DNA of 64,000 nucleotides from Paenibacillus montanisoli (lineage in GTDB: Bacteria > Bacillota > Bacilli > Paenibacillales > Paenibacillaceae), in contig NZ_QLUW01000002.1 of the NCBI RefSeq assembly GCF_003268025.1, forward strand, positions 744,001-808,000. Reading direction: 5' to 3'. The notes beneath the pieces were generated by a model. It searched no databases, was not told the DNA's origin, and saw only the letters and a program-made list of their open reading frames with translations. Each line of letters starts with the position of its first letter. Positions within the stretch are counted from its first letter, which is position 1. The translations under genes were made by a program, and so were the position numbers. Below, piece after piece: positions 26,466 through 37,098 of the stretch.

Positions 26466-26696
26466 CTACGAAATAATATCGACCATGACACGCTTATGCG
26501 TTTTGACGGCTGCCGAGGTGACAACCGTCCTCAGCGCTTTGGCAATCCGTCCTTGTTTGCCAATGACTTTCCCGACATCGTCAGGATTCACGGACAACAG
26601 ATAGACGGTGCCGCGATCGTCTTCTTTCACGTCGACACGTACGTCCTCCGGGTAATCCACTAAAGCCTTCGCTATGACAAGAATCAAATCTTTCAT
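26466..26696 (-). CDS. khpA: KH-domain RNA-binding protein KhpA (YlqC)
   Basis: 76 residues from ATG 26696 after GGGGGG. A single type-II KH domain; DVGKVIGKQGRIAKALRTVV is the GXXG loop region. In Firmicutes KhpA partners KhpB and influences cell division and sRNA-type regulation. It follows rpsP by 24 bases. Confidence 0.92.
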   Translation of the reverse strand: MKDLILVIAKALVDYPEDVRVDVKEDDRGTVYLLSVNPDDVGKVIGKQGRIAKALRTVVTSAAVKTHKRVMVDIIS

Positions 26697-26722
26697 CACA
26701 ATAGGCCCCCCGCATCGAGTAG

Positions 26723-26995
26723 TTATTTTTGAAGCTTAGCTTCGTGGTGTTTCGCCAAGATACCGGCTTTGGAAAGCAAGTTGCGGACTGTGTCCGAAGC
26801 TTGAGCACCGTCTTGAAGCCACTTAAGAGCTTTCTCTTCATCAATGTTCACTTGAGCCGGTTGTGCAACCGGGTTATAAGTGCCGATTTCTTCAATGAAG
26901 CGACCGTCACGCGGGGAACGGGAGTCGGATACTACCACACGGTAGAAAGGCGCTTTGTGCGCACCGATACGTTTCAAACGAATACGTACTGCCAT
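26723..26995 (-). CDS. rpsP: 30S ribosomal protein S16
   Basis: 90 residues, usual length. [42 protein letters not shown] is diagnostic (quoted region at the N-terminus). AAGGAGG precedes the ATG. It lies 41 bases after ffh in the SRP/ribosome block. Confidence 0.97.
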   Translation of the reverse strand: MAVRIRLKRIGAHKAPFYRVVVSDSRSPRDGRFIEEIGTYNPVAQPAQVNIDEEKALKWLQDGAQASDTVRNLLSKAGILAKHHEAKLQK

Positions 26996-27036
26996 GGAAA
27001 TTCACCTCCTTAAAAAAATTCAAATGCCTTTTATAG

Positions 27037-28410
27037 TTAAAACGGGAATTTCATTCCTTTAGGAAGCATCCCTTTGAGACCTTTCATACCGCCCTTCGGA
27101 CCTTTAGGGCCCATCATAGACGAGAACTGCTTCATCATCTTCTTCATATCGTCGAACTGCTTGATCAGCCGGTTCACTTCCGTAATGGACGTTCCGCTGC
27201 CCGCAGCAATGCGCTTACGTCTGCTGTGGTTCAGAATTTCGGGCTTCTGCTTCTCGGCCTTCGTCATCGATTTGACGATAGCTTCCACGCGTCCGATCTG
27301 CTTCTCATCCACTTTGAAATTTTTCATTTCCTTCATCTTACCCATTCCGGGCATCATATCAAGCAGCTGGTCGAGCGGCCCTAGCTTGCGAACCTGCTCC
27401 ATCTGCTCAAGGAAATCCTCGAACGTAAACTCCGCCGTGCGCATCTTGCGTTCCATCTCGGCCGCTTTCTCGGCGTCGATCGTGGAATGGGCTTTCTCGA
27501 TCAGAGAGAGCATATCGCCCATGCCGAGAATACGCGATGCCATCCGCTCCGGATGGAACGGCTCAAGCGGTTCGATCTTCTCGCCGGTTGCCGCGAATTT
27601 AATCGGACAGCCAGTTACCGCTTTGACGGACAATGCGGCACCGCCGCGGGTATCGCCGTCGAGCTTAGTAAGAATAACACCTGTAAGCTCCAGTTGGCTA
27701 TGGAAACTTTGAGCAACGTTTACCGCTTCTTGACCGGTCATCGCATCGACGACGAGCAGCACTTCGTCAGGCTTCGTCGCTTCATGAATCTGGCGAAGCT
27801 CAGCCATAAGCGCTTCATCGATATGAAGGCGGCCGGCGGTATCGATAATGACATAATCATGTCCGTTTTCTTTCGCCAGCTGCAGGCCTTGGCGCGCGAT
27901 TTCGACCGGCGACGTTTGATCGCCAAGCGTAAAGACCGGAACGCCGATTTGCTCGCCCAGCACTTGCAGCTGCTTGATTGCAGCCGGCCGGTAAATATCG
28001 CCTGCGATCATTAGCGGCTTGTGCTTGTCCTTCAGGAGCAGCTTCGCCAGTTTGGCGGTGGACGTCGTTTTACCGGCGCCCTGCAAGCCCGCCATCAAGA
28101 TGACGGTCGGCGGCTTGTTTGCTTTCGCAAGCTTCGATTGGGTACCGCCCATCAATTCGGTTAACTCTTTATTAACGATATCGACAACGACCATACCGGG
28201 CGTGAAGCTCTTCATGACTTCCAGTCCGACAGCCCGTTCCTTCACCTTTGCGATGAAATCCTTGACGACTTTGAAGTTAACGTCCGCCTCCAGAAGCGCA
28301 AGCCGTACTTCGCGCATCGCTTCGTTAACATCATCCTCAGACACTTTCCCTTTGCCGCGCAGCTTGCCGAATACGTTCTGCAGTCTGCTGGACAACCCTT
28401 CAAATGCCAT
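27037..28410 (-). CDS. ffh: Signal recognition particle protein Ffh
   Basis: 457 residues from ATG 28410, eight bases after AGGAGG. N domain (1-95), G domain with Walker A LMAGLQGAGKTTSTAKL, DTAGR, TKLDGD and DARGG-type closing motifs, and a C-terminal Met-rich M domain ending KGPKGGMKGLKGMLPKGMKF that binds signal sequences and 4.5S/6S RNA. Works with FtsY in co-translational membrane targeting. Confidence 0.97.
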   Translation of the reverse strand: MAFEGLSSRLQNVFGKLRGKGKVSEDDVNEAMREVRLALLEADVNFKVVKDFIAKVKERAVGLEVMKSFTPGMVVVDIVNKELTELMGGTQSKLAKANKPPTVILMAGLQGAGKTTSTAKLAKLLLKDKHKPLMIAGDIYRPAAIKQLQVLGEQIGVPVFTLGDQTSPVEIARQGLQLAKENGHDYVIIDTAGRLHIDEALMAELRQIHEATKPDEVLLVVDAMTGQEAVNVAQSFHSQLELTGVILTKLDGDTRGGAALSVKAVTGCPIKFAATGEKIEPLEPFHPERMASRILGMGDMLSLIEKAHSTIDAEKAAEMERKMRTAEFTFEDFLEQMEQVRKLGPLDQLLDMMPGMGKMKEMKNFKVDEKQIGRVEAIVKSMTKAEKQKPEILNHSRRKRIAAGSGTSITEVNRLIKQFDDMKKMMKQFSSMMGPKGPKGGMKGLKGMLPKGMKFPF

Positions 28411-28432
28411 GCTCGTCACCTCCTAGTCGCTG

Positions 28433-28810
28433 CTATGTAACACCTTGCACATGAGCGCGGAAGCTCTGTGCGAATTTTTGCAGTTCCGTGCCAATTTCCT
28501 TCTGTGCTTCAGCTTGTTCCGTCAGCCGGTCAAGCTCGGCCAGCAATCGTTCCGCCGCCTCATGCTTGGCAAGCAGCTGAAGCTTGCTCTCGTAGCTTTC
28601 CAGCACGGACTCGGCGCGCTTCACATGCTCATAGACCGCCTGCCTGCTAATATCGAACTCGGCCGCAATTTCGCCAAGCGTATAATCGTCATGAAAATAA
28701 TATTTGAGAAAGGTTTGCTGCTTCTCTGTCAGCAGCTTCTCGTAGAAGTCGAACAGCATATTCACGCGGTTAGTCTTCGCCAGGGCGTCAGCTTCATGGA
28801 CCGTCTTCAT
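28433..28810 (-). CDS. ylxM: YlxM family DNA/RNA-binding protein
   Basis: 125 residues from ATG 28810 ([21 protein letters not shown]). A sigma-region-4-like helix-turn-helix is clear in [34 protein letters not shown]. The C-terminal half is helical and charged. It always sits next to ffh and is thought to modulate SRP GTPases. 22 bases before ffh. Confidence 0.9.
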   Translation of the reverse strand: MKTVHEADALAKTNRVNMLFDFYEKLLTEKQQTFLKYYFHDDYTLGEIAAEFDISRQAVYEHVKRAESVLESYESKLQLLAKHEAAERLLAELDRLTEQAEAQKEIGTELQKFAQSFRAHVQGVT

Positions 28811-28926
28811 ACCAGCCACTCCTTTGCGTCAAGGCAATTACCTTTACACCAAATCCACGACGATTATCATAACGCAGCCGCCTATGCACTGTCAAGTAGT
28901 TTTCCTTGTCACCTGTCTTCAGCCCT

Positions 28927-28968
28927 GGTGCAAAGCCGATAACCAATCCGTTTCACCGGCTTTGCACC
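28927..28968 (-). other. Intercistronic hairpin after ftsY without U tract
   Basis: GGTGCAAAGCCG (28927-28938) pairs perfectly with CGGCTTTGCACC (28957-28968), 18-base loop. It abuts the ftsY stop codon. No T run follows on either strand, so it looks like an mRNA 3'-stabiliser or processing site rather than a terminator. Confidence 0.6.
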
Positions 28969-29967
28969 TTATTCAGCAGATTCCTCTTCTTCCACGCTTT
29001 GAAGAAGGCCGCCGAACAACGCATGAACGAATTGCTCGGAATCGAATTCTTGGAGATCGTCCATTTTTTCGCCAAGACCGACCAGCTTGACCGGCAGATT
29101 CAGCTCGTTGCGGATCGCGATGACGATGCCGCCTTTTGCCGTGCCGTCGAGCTTCGTCAGCACGAGACCGGTAACGCCGCTCTTCTCGCCGAACAGCTTC
29201 GCTTGGCTGAGAGCGTTTTGCCCTGTCGTCGCATCGAGCACGAGCAGCACTTCATGCGGCGCGTTCGGCACTTCACGCTGGATGACGCGGAATATTTTGT
29301 TCAGCTCTTCCATCAGGTTATGCTTGTTCTGCAAACGGCCGGCCGTATCGCACAGCAGCACATCGACGCCGCGCTGCTTCGCCGCGTGAACGGCATCGTA
29401 CATGACGGCTGCCGGATCCGCGCCTGACTCCTGCTTGATCACGTCAACGCCGACGCGCTTACCCCACACCTCAAGCTGCTCGATTGCGCCGGCGCGGAAC
29501 GTATCTCCGGCTGCCAGCAAGACGCTCTTGCCTTCGCTTTTGAACTTGTGCGCTAACTTGCCGATCGTGGTTGTTTTGCCGACGCCGTTAACGCCGACGA
29601 ACAGAAAGACGGTCATGCCTTGCTCGGCCATGCGCAGTTCAACCTTCTCGCCGCCCTTCAGCAGCTCAACCAGCTTCTCCGACAGGACCGGCTGCAGCTC
29701 TGCGGCATTTTCGATTTTGCGCTTCTTCACTTCGGCGCGCAATTCGTCAATGAGCTCCATGACCGTATTGACGCCGACGTCCGCGCCGATCAGAATCTCC
29801 TCAAGCTCCTCGTAGAACGCTTCATCGATTTTTTTGCGCCGCGTGATAAGCTCTTCGATCTTGCCGACGAACGCCGTTCTCGTCTTGGTCAAGCCTTCCT
29901 TGAACTTGGACGTTACCGCTTCGGTTTTCTGGGCAATGCTTTCTTTCAGTCGTTTAAAGAAACTCAT
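28969..29967 (-). CDS. ftsY: Signal recognition particle receptor FtsY
   Basis: 332 residues from ATG 29967, eight bases after GGAGG. Short N-terminal region followed by the NG domain: helical N bundle (about 20-110), Walker A VGVNGVGKTTTIGKLA, DTAGRLQNKHNLMEELNKI, TKLDGTAKGG and LGEKMDDLQEF. It docks ribosome-nascent-chain-Ffh complexes at the membrane. It follows smc and precedes ylxM-ffh. Confidence 0.97.
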   Translation of the reverse strand: MSFFKRLKESIAQKTEAVTSKFKEGLTKTRTAFVGKIEELITRRKKIDEAFYEELEEILIGADVGVNTVMELIDELRAEVKKRKIENAAELQPVLSEKLVELLKGGEKVELRMAEQGMTVFLFVGVNGVGKTTTIGKLAHKFKSEGKSVLLAAGDTFRAGAIEQLEVWGKRVGVDVIKQESGADPAAVMYDAVHAAKQRGVDVLLCDTAGRLQNKHNLMEELNKIFRVIQREVPNAPHEVLLVLDATTGQNALSQAKLFGEKSGVTGLVLTKLDGTAKGGIVIAIRNELNLPVKLVGLGEKMDDLQEFDSEQFVHALFGGLLQSVEEEESAE

Positions 29968-30071
29968 GGGCTGATCCTCCATCCTTTACTTGCAAAAGCC
30001 GGGCTGTGACGCGGGGTGCGCCAAGCTCCGGCTTCTCAATATACGTGTATATGGAATCGTTTGATTCGTAA

Positions 30072-33000
30072 TTATGCGGAAACCGCTTCGTCGTCGTCAT
30101 CTTCCAGACGAACCGATACGAGCTTCGAGACGCCGCCTTCTTCCATCGTTACCCCGTAGAGAACGTCCGCTTCCTCCATCGTTCCTTTCCGGTGCGTAAC
30201 GACGATAAACTGCGTCAGTTCCGAGAACTCGCGCAAATATTGCGCGAACCGCGCCACGTTCGCTTCGTCGAGCGCCGCTTCGACCTCGTCGAGCACGCAG
30301 AACGGAACAGGCTTTACCTGCAAAATCGCAAACAGCAGCGCGATCGCCGTCAGCGCCCGCTCGCCGCCGGAGAGGAGCTGCAAATTTTGCAGCTTTTTGC
30401 CCGGAGGCTGCGCGACGATGTCGATGCCGCTTTCGAGCACGCGCTCCGGATCAACCATGACCAGATCCGCGCGGCCGCCGCCGAACAGCTTCGCGAAGAC
30501 GACGACGAAGTGTCCCCGGATCGCTTCGAACGTTTGGCGGAACCGTTTGCTCATCTCGTCATCCATTTCGCGGATCACTTGATAGAGCGTCGTCTTCGCC
30601 TCAATCAGATCGTTCTTCTGATCGTTCAGGAACGTGTAACGTTCCTGAACCCGCTCGTACTCGTCGATCGCGCCGAGATTGACCTCGCCCAAGCCGGAGA
30701 TGCGCCGCTTCAGATCGCGAACCTCGTTCTGGGCGGCAACCACGTCCTCCGGAACCGGGTAACGCTCCTTCGCCAGCTCGTAGCTGAGCTCATATTCCTC
30801 GCTCAGCTTGCGCAGCAGGTTGTCCAGCTCGACATCGAGACGATTCACGGCGATTTCAATCTGACGCAGCTGATCCTCGATGCCGCGAAGCTGCGTACGC
30901 TGCTCCTTCGTTTCGCTTTCGCCCTGCTCCAGTTCGCGGGTAAGCTCCGCCCGCTGTGCCCGCTTCAAGTCCGTCTGCTCCGCGCAGCCGTCCTTTTGCA
31001 GCTTCAGCTCGTTGAGCTGCTCGACCTGCTTCATGCTCTCGGCCTGATGCTGCTCGGCCTCTTCCTCTTGGCGCTGCAGCAAGTCGCGCAGACCCGCAAG
31101 CTCCTGCTTCGCGCGGCCGATATCCGACCGAATGCGGGCCGCTTGGTCCTCGAAGGACATTTTCTCCTGGTCCGTCTTCGCAAGCGCGATCTTCAAGTCG
31201 GTCAGCTGATCCTGCAGCTGCTCCTTCGCGGATTCGCCGGCTTTGCGGCGCTCCTCCGCAACCCGGATATCTTCCTGCAAGCGGGCCTCCTCTTTCGTCA
31301 GCTGCTCCAAACGCGCCTCCGCATCCTTCGCGGACTGGCTGATTTGCTGATGCTCGGACTTGTGGCCGGCGCTGTCCGCCTGGAACAACTGAGCCTGCTC
31401 GTCGAGGTGCCGCTTCTCGTTTTCCAGCTGCTGAAGCTCGGCGCGAATGTGCTGCTCATCGATTCGCTGCTGCTCGCCCTGACTCCGCAATTCATCGACA
31501 TTTTGGTTGCGGATCGACTGCTCTTTGCGCAAATCGCTGATGCGATCGCGCAGTTTGGCAGTTTGCTCATCCGCCGTGCGGATCTCCTGGTCCAGCTGCT
31601 CGATTTGACGCTGCCGGCCAAGCAGGTTGGCGCCTTTCTTCTGGATGCTGCCGCCCGTCATGGAGCCGCCAGCGTTTACGACGTCGCCTTCCAGCGTGAC
31701 GACGCGGAACCGGTACTGGCATTTTGCCGCGATCCGGTTCGCATGCTCGAGCGTCTCGGAAATCAGCACGTTGCCGAGCAAATTCTCGGCGATGTGCGCA
31801 TATTTCGCATCGCAGGAAATCAGTTCGGACGCGACGCCGACAAAACCTTCCATGCCTGCTACCGTTCGCTTGTCATGCTCCGGTATATTCCTGCCCCGAA
31901 TGACATCGAGCGGCAGGAAAGTCGCCCGGCCCAGCTGGCGCTGCTTGAGGAACGCGATCGCAGCGCGGGCGGTCCGTTCGTCATTCATGACGACATGCTG
32001 CAGCGCGCCGCCAAGTGCGGTCTCGATTGCCAGTTCGACCTTCTCCGGCACGCGAATCAGCTCGGCAACCGCGCCATGAACGCCTTCGACGCCGCCGCTT
32101 GCGCGGCGTGAATTTTTCAGGATTTCCCGGACGCCTTGCATGAAGCCGTCGAGATCGTCCTGCATTTCCTTCATCGTATCGCGTCTCGACGTCAACGCGT
32201 CGACCTTCTGCTCCCATTTCCGCATCGAAGCTTGCGCTTCCTCGAGCAGTTTCTGGCCGCTCGACAGATGCTCCGCTTCGGTAATGTATTTGTTGCGCAG
32301 CTTATTGATATCCGCTAGCGTCGTCTCCAGCCGCTTCTGCAGCTCGCTCCGTCTCGCGCTTACCCGCTCGTGCTGCTCCTGCCATTTGGTGTATTCTTCG
32401 CCGAGCCGCTCCATCCGACGCTGCAGCGCTTCTTCCTGCTGATTGGCGTAACGGATTTCGTTGCGCAGCTGCGCCATCGTGCTCAGCACATCGAGCAGCT
32501 CGCCCTTAAGCGATTCCTCCGCGTCGCCGGAGGCGGATGCCGTCGTACCGAGAAGCTGTGCTTCTTCTTCGGCCAGCTTTTGCCTGATCGCATTCAAATC
32601 GTTCTCCAGCGAAGCCGCTTTCGCGCGGAATTCGGCTTCTTCCTTCGTCAACGAGACGATCCGTTCGTTCTGCGCGGCAATCGTTGCCTCCAGCTGTGCG
32701 CGATTCTGCTCCAGGTTCCGCTTTCGCTCCTTGAGCACCTCGCCGAAGCCTTCGCACTTCTCGTAGTCTTCGCTGTATTGCAGCATCGATTCGTGAAGCC
32801 GGTCAAGCGCTTCCTCCAGCTCGCGCAGCTTTAAGCGGTCCTTCTCGAGCACCGCATCATGCTTGCTGACGACCGTGGAGAGCGCAAGCTGTTCTTCCTG
32901 CAGCTTCGCCATGCGGGCGTTGGATTCGCTCCACGTCTTATGGACGGTTTCAATGTTATGTACATACATCGAAATCTCGGCATGCTTCAGCTGCTCGCGC

Positions 33001-33653
33001 AGCTCCTTGAACTGCTTCGCCTTCTCGGATTGAACGCGCAGCGGCTCGACTTGATCCTCTAGCTCGGTCACCAAGTCATGAATCCGCAGCAGATTCGATT
33101 CCGTCTCCTCCAGCTTTCGCTGAGCCTCGCGCTTCCGTGATTTATATTTGACGATACCGGACGCCTCTTCGAAGATGCCGCGGCGATCCTCGGAGCGCGT
33201 ACTGAGAATCTCTTCAATCCGGCCTTGTCCGATGATGGAATAGGCTTCCTTGCCGATCCCCGTATCCATGAATAGTTCCGTAATATCCTTCAGCCGGCAT
33301 GACTGCTTATTGATCAAATATTCGCTTTCGCCGCTGCGATGAACGCGGCGCGTGACGGTGACTTCCGCAAAATCAAGCGGCAGCGCGCCTTCCGAATTAT
33401 CCAGCGTAAGCGATACTTCGCCGAAATTGACCGCTTTGCGCGCGTCGCTTCCCGCAAAGATAATATCCTCCATCTTGCCGCCGCGCAGACTCTTCGCGCT
33501 TTGTTCCCCCAATACCCAGCGAATGCTGTCGCTGATATTGCTCTTGCCGCTGCCGTTAGGACCAACGACCGCCGTTATACCACGGACGAATTCAAGCTCC
33601 GTCTTATCCGCAAACGACTTAAATCCTGCCAACTCAATCCTTTTCAGGAACAT
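30072..33653 (-). CDS. smc: Chromosome segregation/condensation protein SMC
   Basis: 1193 residues, slightly above the usual 1186-1190. N-terminal ATPase half with Walker A VVGPNGSGKSNISDSIRWVLGEQ (near 32-39), long coiled coil, hinge around 515-640 (GVHGAVAELIRVPEKVELAIE, GRATFLPLDVIRGR), second coiled coil, and C-terminal half with signature LLSGGERALTAIALLFA and Walker B FCVLDEVEAALDEANV. It forms the condensin core with ScpAB. Between rnc and ftsY, as in B. subtilis. Confidence 0.97.
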   Translation of the reverse strand: MFLKRIELAGFKSFADKTELEFVRGITAVVGPNGSGKSNISDSIRWVLGEQSAKSLRGGKMEDIIFAGSDARKAVNFGEVSLTLDNSEGALPLDFAEVTVTRRVHRSGESEYLINKQSCRLKDITELFMDTGIGKEAYSIIGQGRIEEILSTRSEDRRGIFEEASGIVKYKSRKREAQRKLEETESNLLRIHDLVTELEDQVEPLRVQSEKAKQFKELREQLKHAEISMYVHNIETVHKTWSESNARMAKLQEEQLALSTVVSKHDAVLEKDRLKLRELEEALDRLHESMLQYSEDYEKCEGFGEVLKERKRNLEQNRAQLEATIAAQNERIVSLTKEEAEFRAKAASLENDLNAIRQKLAEEEAQLLGTTASASGDAEESLKGELLDVLSTMAQLRNEIRYANQQEEALQRRMERLGEEYTKWQEQHERVSARRSELQKRLETTLADINKLRNKYITEAEHLSSGQKLLEEAQASMRKWEQKVDALTSRRDTMKEMQDDLDGFMQGVREILKNSRRASGGVEGVHGAVAELIRVPEKVELAIETALGGALQHVVMNDERTARAAIAFLKQRQLGRATFLPLDVIRGRNIPEHDKRTVAGMEGFVGVASELISCDAKYAHIAENLLGNVLISETLEHANRIAAKCQYRFRVVTLEGDVVNAGGSMTGGSIQKKGANLLGRQRQIEQLDQEIRTADEQTAKLRDRISDLRKEQSIRNQNVDELRSQGEQQRIDEQHIRAELQQLENEKRHLDEQAQLFQADSAGHKSEHQQISQSAKDAEARLEQLTKEEARLQEDIRVAEERRKAGESAKEQLQDQLTDLKIALAKTDQEKMSFEDQAARIRSDIGRAKQELAGLRDLLQRQEEEAEQHQAESMKQVEQLNELKLQKDGCAEQTDLKRAQRAELTRELEQGESETKEQRTQLRGIEDQLRQIEIAVNRLDVELDNLLRKLSEEYELSYELAKERYPVPEDVVAAQNEVRDLKRRISGLGEVNLGAIDEYERVQERYTFLNDQKNDLIEAKTTLYQVIREMDDEMSKRFRQTFEAIRGHFVVVFAKLFGGGRADLVMVDPERVLESGIDIVAQPPGKKLQNLQLLSGGERALTAIALLFAILQVKPVPFCVLDEVEAALDEANVARFAQYLREFSELTQFIVVTHRKGTMEEADVLYGVTMEEGGVSKLVSVRLEDDDDEAVSA

Positions 33654-33822
33654 CGTTTACCTTCACCTCGACGTTTATTGTACCATACTTGTTTGAAAAG
33701 GTCAGGTCGAAAAAAGTCGAAAATTCACTGGTGCCGCATACGTTTCCCGTTAAAACTTCGCCTTGTAAATGCAAAAAATCCCGGTTACCAATGGCGACCA
33801 GAATTTTGTTCAAACCAAGATG

Positions 33823-34512
33823 TCAAGCCAGCTTGCGCCATGCCTCCGCAGCCGCCTGTTGTTCGGCTTCCTTCTTCGTTCGGCCTGAGCCGGAGCCGAA
33901 GCAAGTATCGCCAACATAGACTTCAACGATAAACTCCCGGTCATGAGCCGGTCCGCGTTCCTCTACGATGCGATACTCGATCGTACCCATGCCGGCATGC
34001 TGCGCCTTTTCCTGCAGATTCGACTTGAAATCCTTGACGAGCAGGCCGCCGTCACTGTCGATATGCGGAAACATGTGAGCGGACAGAAACGTGCGCACGG
34101 TATCCAGGCCTTGATCCAAGTAGATCGCCCCGACAAACGCCTCGAATAAATCGGCCAGCAGCGCAGGGCGTTGACGACCGCCGAGCTGCTCCTCGCCGCG
34201 CCCTAGCAGCACGTGAGAGCCTAAATCGAGCATGTCGGCGAAGCGTGCCAGCGAAGGTTCGCAAACGATGGAAGCCCGCATGCGCGTCAGCTGGCCTTCC
34301 GGCCGTTCCGGGAACGTCTTGTACAGAAATTCCGAAACGGTTAATTGCAAGATCGCATCGCCCAGAAACTCCAGCCGCTCGTTATGCTCCATTGCGCTTT
34401 GCCGGTGTTCGTTTACGTACGAGGTGTGGGTAAACGCCTGCTTCAGCAGGCGAGTGGTACGAAAACGGAGCTGCAGTCGCTGCTGCAGCTCTTCGAACTT
34501 ATCATGCTTCAT
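33823..34512 (-). CDS. rnc: Ribonuclease III
   Basis: 229 residues. Catalytic domain with [15 protein letters not shown] and [17 protein letters not shown] (acidic metal ligands), then a C-terminal double-stranded RNA binding domain ([11 protein letters not shown] through [19 protein letters not shown]). Cuts rRNA precursors and structured RNAs. Its ATG lies 11 bases inside fabF, so translation is coupled. Confidence 0.96.
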   Translation of the reverse strand: MKHDKFEELQQRLQLRFRTTRLLKQAFTHTSYVNEHRQSAMEHNERLEFLGDAILQLTVSEFLYKTFPERPEGQLTRMRASIVCEPSLARFADMLDLGSHVLLGRGEEQLGGRQRPALLADLFEAFVGAIYLDQGLDTVRTFLSAHMFPHIDSDGGLLVKDFKSNLQEKAQHAGMGTIEYRIVEERGPAHDREFIVEVYVGDTCFGSGSGRTKKEAEQQAAAEAWRKLA

Positions 34513-35743
34513 ATTTCTTCATCACGATCGTTGCATTGTGGCCGCCGAAACCGAAGGAATTGGACAGCGCATAATTCAGATCGGCTTTGCGCGCTTGATT
34601 CGGCACATAATCGAGATCGCATTCCGGATCTTGATTATCCAGGTTGATGGTCGGCGCGATCATGCCATTCTGCAGCGACAGACCAAGAATAACGGCCTCA
34701 ACGCCGCCGGCCGCGCCAAGCAGGTGACCCGTCATCGACTTCGTGGAGCTGACAGCCAGCTTGTAAGCATGGTCACCGAACGTTTTCTTGATCGCGGTCG
34801 TTTCCGACTTGTCGCCAACCGGCGTCGACGTGCCGTGCGCGTTGATGTAATCGATCTGGGAAGGCTCGATGCCGCCGTCGCGAAGCGCCTTCGTCATGCA
34901 GCGCGCTGCTCCGTCCGGATCAGGCTCGGTCATATGGTAAGCGTCGCCGCTCATGCCGTAGCCGACGATTTCCGCGTAAATGCGAGCGCCGCGCTTCTGT
35001 GCATGCTCAAGCGATTCCAGAATCAGTACGCCGGAGCCTTCGCCCATGACGAAACCGTCGCGATCCACGTCGAAAGGGCGAGATGCTTTTGTCGGCTCGT
35101 CATTTCTTGTCGACATTGCGCGCAAGGAACAGAAGCCGGCCATGCCCGTAGGTCTGATCGTCGCTTCCGCGCCGCCGCAAATCATGACATCGGCATCGCC
35201 GCGCTGAATCATTTTGTACGAATCCCCGATGGAATGCGTGCCGGTTGCGCAAGCCGTAACCGCCGTGCTGTTCGGCCCCTTCGCGCCTGTAAGCATGGAT
35301 ACTTGACCGGACGCCATGTTCGCGATCATCATCGGAATGAAGAACGGGCTGACGCGCTTAGGACCTTTCTCCAGCAAAATGTTATGCTGGTCTTCCCACG
35401 TGCCAAGACCGCCGATGCCGGAGCCGATCATGACGCCGACGCGCTCTGCATCTACTTCTTCGCCGATGGCAAGCGCGGCGTCCTTAACCGCCAGCAAGCT
35501 CGCAACCGAAGCGAATTGAACGAAGCGGTCCATACGACGCGCTTCCTTTTTATCGATCCCGTAATCTTCCGGGTTAAAATTTTTGATTTCGGCGGCAATT
35601 CGGGTCGGATATTCGGTAACATCAAACGCATCGATTAAGGAAACGCCTGATTTCCCTTCCATTAAATTGCCCCAAAACGTATCCAAATCGGAACCGAGCG
35701 AAGTCATAACTCCCATGCCCGTAACGACTACTCTCTGTTTCAT
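34502..35743 (-). CDS. fabF: Beta-ketoacyl-ACP synthase II
   Basis: 413-residue condensing enzyme for fatty acid elongation. Catalytic Cys165 in [15 protein letters not shown]; histidines in [11 protein letters not shown] and [12 protein letters not shown]-terminal [16 protein letters not shown] precedes the ATG. It follows acpP after a hairpin and is last lipid gene of the fapR operon. Confidence 0.96.
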   Translation of the reverse strand: MKQRVVVTGMGVMTSLGSDLDTFWGNLMEGKSGVSLIDAFDVTEYPTRIAAEIKNFNPEDYGIDKKEARRMDRFVQFASVASLLAVKDAALAIGEEVDAERVGVMIGSGIGGLGTWEDQHNILLEKGPKRVSPFFIPMMIANMASGQVSMLTGAKGPNSTAVTACATGTHSIGDSYKMIQRGDADVMICGGAEATIRPTGMAGFCSLRAMSTRNDEPTKASRPFDVDRDGFVMGEGSGVLILESLEHAQKRGARIYAEIVGYGMSGDAYHMTEPDPDGAARCMTKALRDGGIEPSQIDYINAHGTSTPVGDKSETTAIKKTFGDHAYKLAVSSTKSMTGHLLGAAGGVEAVILGLSLQNGMIAPTINLDNQDPECDLDYVPNQARKADLNYALSNSFGFGGHNATIVMKKYEA

Positions 35744-35845
35744 ACTTATTCACCTCTGATGGGAAACCCAATTGGTTAATCTATCTATAAAAATCGCTAA
35801 TGCGCTTACAGCAATTATTAGGGCAAAGCGTGCGAATATGGAGAG

Positions 35846-35871
35846 AAGTCCCGCCTTTGACAACGGGACTT
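35846..35871 (-). other. Intercistronic hairpin between acpP and fabF
   Basis: AAGTCCCG (35846-35853) pairs perfectly with CGGGACTT (35864-35871), 10-base loop, no T run on the minus strand. Position after acpP suggests a stabilising 3' structure allowing high acyl-carrier-protein output relative to fabF. Confidence 0.5.
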
Positions 35872-35882
35872 ATCGGTTAAAT

Positions 35883-36119
35883 TTACTTGGAAAGAGAAGA
35901 TATGTAGTTCACTACTTCTCCTACACTTGTAATTTTCTCTGCATCTTCATCAGAGATTTCCATATCGAACTCGTCTTCCAGCTCCATGACAAGTTCAACG
36001 ACATCAAGAGAGTCAGCTCCAAGATCTTCTTTGAAAGAAGCCTCAAGAGACACCTCCGACTCGTCAACGCCAAGGCGGTCGACAACGATGCGCTTTACAC
36101 GATCAAATACATCGGACAT
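35883..36119 (-). CDS. acpP: Acyl carrier protein
   Basis: 78 residues from ATG 36119 ([20 protein letters not shown]) after GGAGGAGGTG. The phosphopantetheine serine is Ser37 in [19 protein letters not shown]. Carries growing acyl chains for Fab enzymes and PlsX. Between fabG and fabF. Confidence 0.97.
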   Translation of the reverse strand: MSDVFDRVKRIVVDRLGVDESEVSLEASFKEDLGADSLDVVELVMELEDEFDMEISDEDAEKITSVGEVVNYISSLSK

Positions 36120-36205
36120 CCGGTTCACCTCCTCCATGGTATTATACGAGAATTGCGGACAAATTGCCATACCGGACAAGCATCCGCGCGTATACCTCTT
36201 TTCGA

Positions 36206-36958
36206 TTACATGTACATGCCGCCGTCGACGTGAATCGTCTGCCCGGTCATGTACCCGGCTGCATTCGACGCCAAGAAACGCACCGCATTCGCGATGTCTT
36301 GCGGATCGCCAAGCCTTGCGAGCGGAATGTCCGCAGCAAGCTTCTCGCGCATGTCTTGCGGGAGTTTATCCGTCATATCGGTTTGAATGAAGCCAGGCGC
36401 CACGCAGTTCACCGTAATGCCGCGGGATGCCAGCTCGCGCGCGGATGCCTTCGTCAAACCGATGACGCCTGCTTTCGCCGCCACATAGTTAGCCTGCCCC
36501 GGATTGCCCAATACGCCTACTACCGACGAAATATTGATGATTCTGCCGGAACGCTGCTTCATCATTTGGCGCGTTACTGCTTTAATGCCATTGAATACGC
36601 CCTTCAGGTTCGTTTCGATGACTTGATCGAATTCTTCTTCCTTCATGCGCATGATTAGATTGTCACGCGTAATGCCGGCGTTATTCACCAAAATATCGAT
36701 GGCGCCGAACGTCTCCACGACTTGCTTGACCATGCCCTCGAATTCATCGGCTTTGCCCACATTCGCCTTTAGGACGAGCGAACGGCGGCCTAAAGCTTCA
36801 ACAGCCTGCGCCGTTTCTGCGGCGGCCGACTCGCTGCCGGAGTAGTTGATGGCCACGTCTGCGCCCGCTTCCGCGAGCGCGATCGCGATGGACCGGCCGA
36901 TTCCGCGGGAAGCGCCCGTGACCAGGGCGATTTTGCCGGATAAATCAGCGAATGACAT
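36206..36958 (-). CDS. fabG: 3-oxoacyl-ACP reductase FabG
   Basis: 250-residue short-chain dehydrogenase. NADPH motif [15 protein letters not shown] (15-29), NNAG (92-95), Ser144/145, and the YVAAK dyad Tyr158-Lys162. Reduces 3-ketoacyl-ACP. GGGAGGG precedes the ATG. Confidence 0.95.
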   Translation of the reverse strand: MSFADLSGKIALVTGASRGIGRSIAIALAEAGADVAINYSGSESAAAETAQAVEALGRRSLVLKANVGKADEFEGMVKQVVETFGAIDILVNNAGITRDNLIMRMKEEEFDQVIETNLKGVFNGIKAVTRQMMKQRSGRIINISSVVGVLGNPGQANYVAAKAGVIGLTKASARELASRGITVNCVAPGFIQTDMTDKLPQDMREKLAADIPLARLGDPQDIANAVRFLASNAAGYMTGQTIHVDGGMYM

Positions 36959-37035
36959 CGAAAATCCCTCCCTTTATCATTAAATAGCACCTTCAGAAAC
37001 CAAGCCTGGATCTGTTCGAAAATCTCATGCTTTTC

Positions 37036-37098
37036 GCGTCTAATGGACATTTCTGTCCGTTAGACGCTGCAGGTTGGACTTTCGAGGCTTATCGAAAG
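37036..37098. repeat. Tandem hairpins in the fabD-fabG gap
   Basis: GCGTCTAATGGACA (37036-37049) and TGTCCGTTAGACGC (37054-37067) form a 14-bp stem with a 4-base loop and one G-U/mismatch. A second hairpin CTTTCGA/TCGAAAG follows (37079-37085 and 37092-37098). No T run accompanies them. The 167-base gap between fabD and fabG is otherwise unexplained. Confidence 0.7.

Noticed and set aside
30192-32111. Long open frame antisense to smc (639 codons)
   Set aside because: Composition (Leu, Arg, Gln rich) mirrors the coiled coil of SMC on the opposite strand; no domain and no ribosome site.
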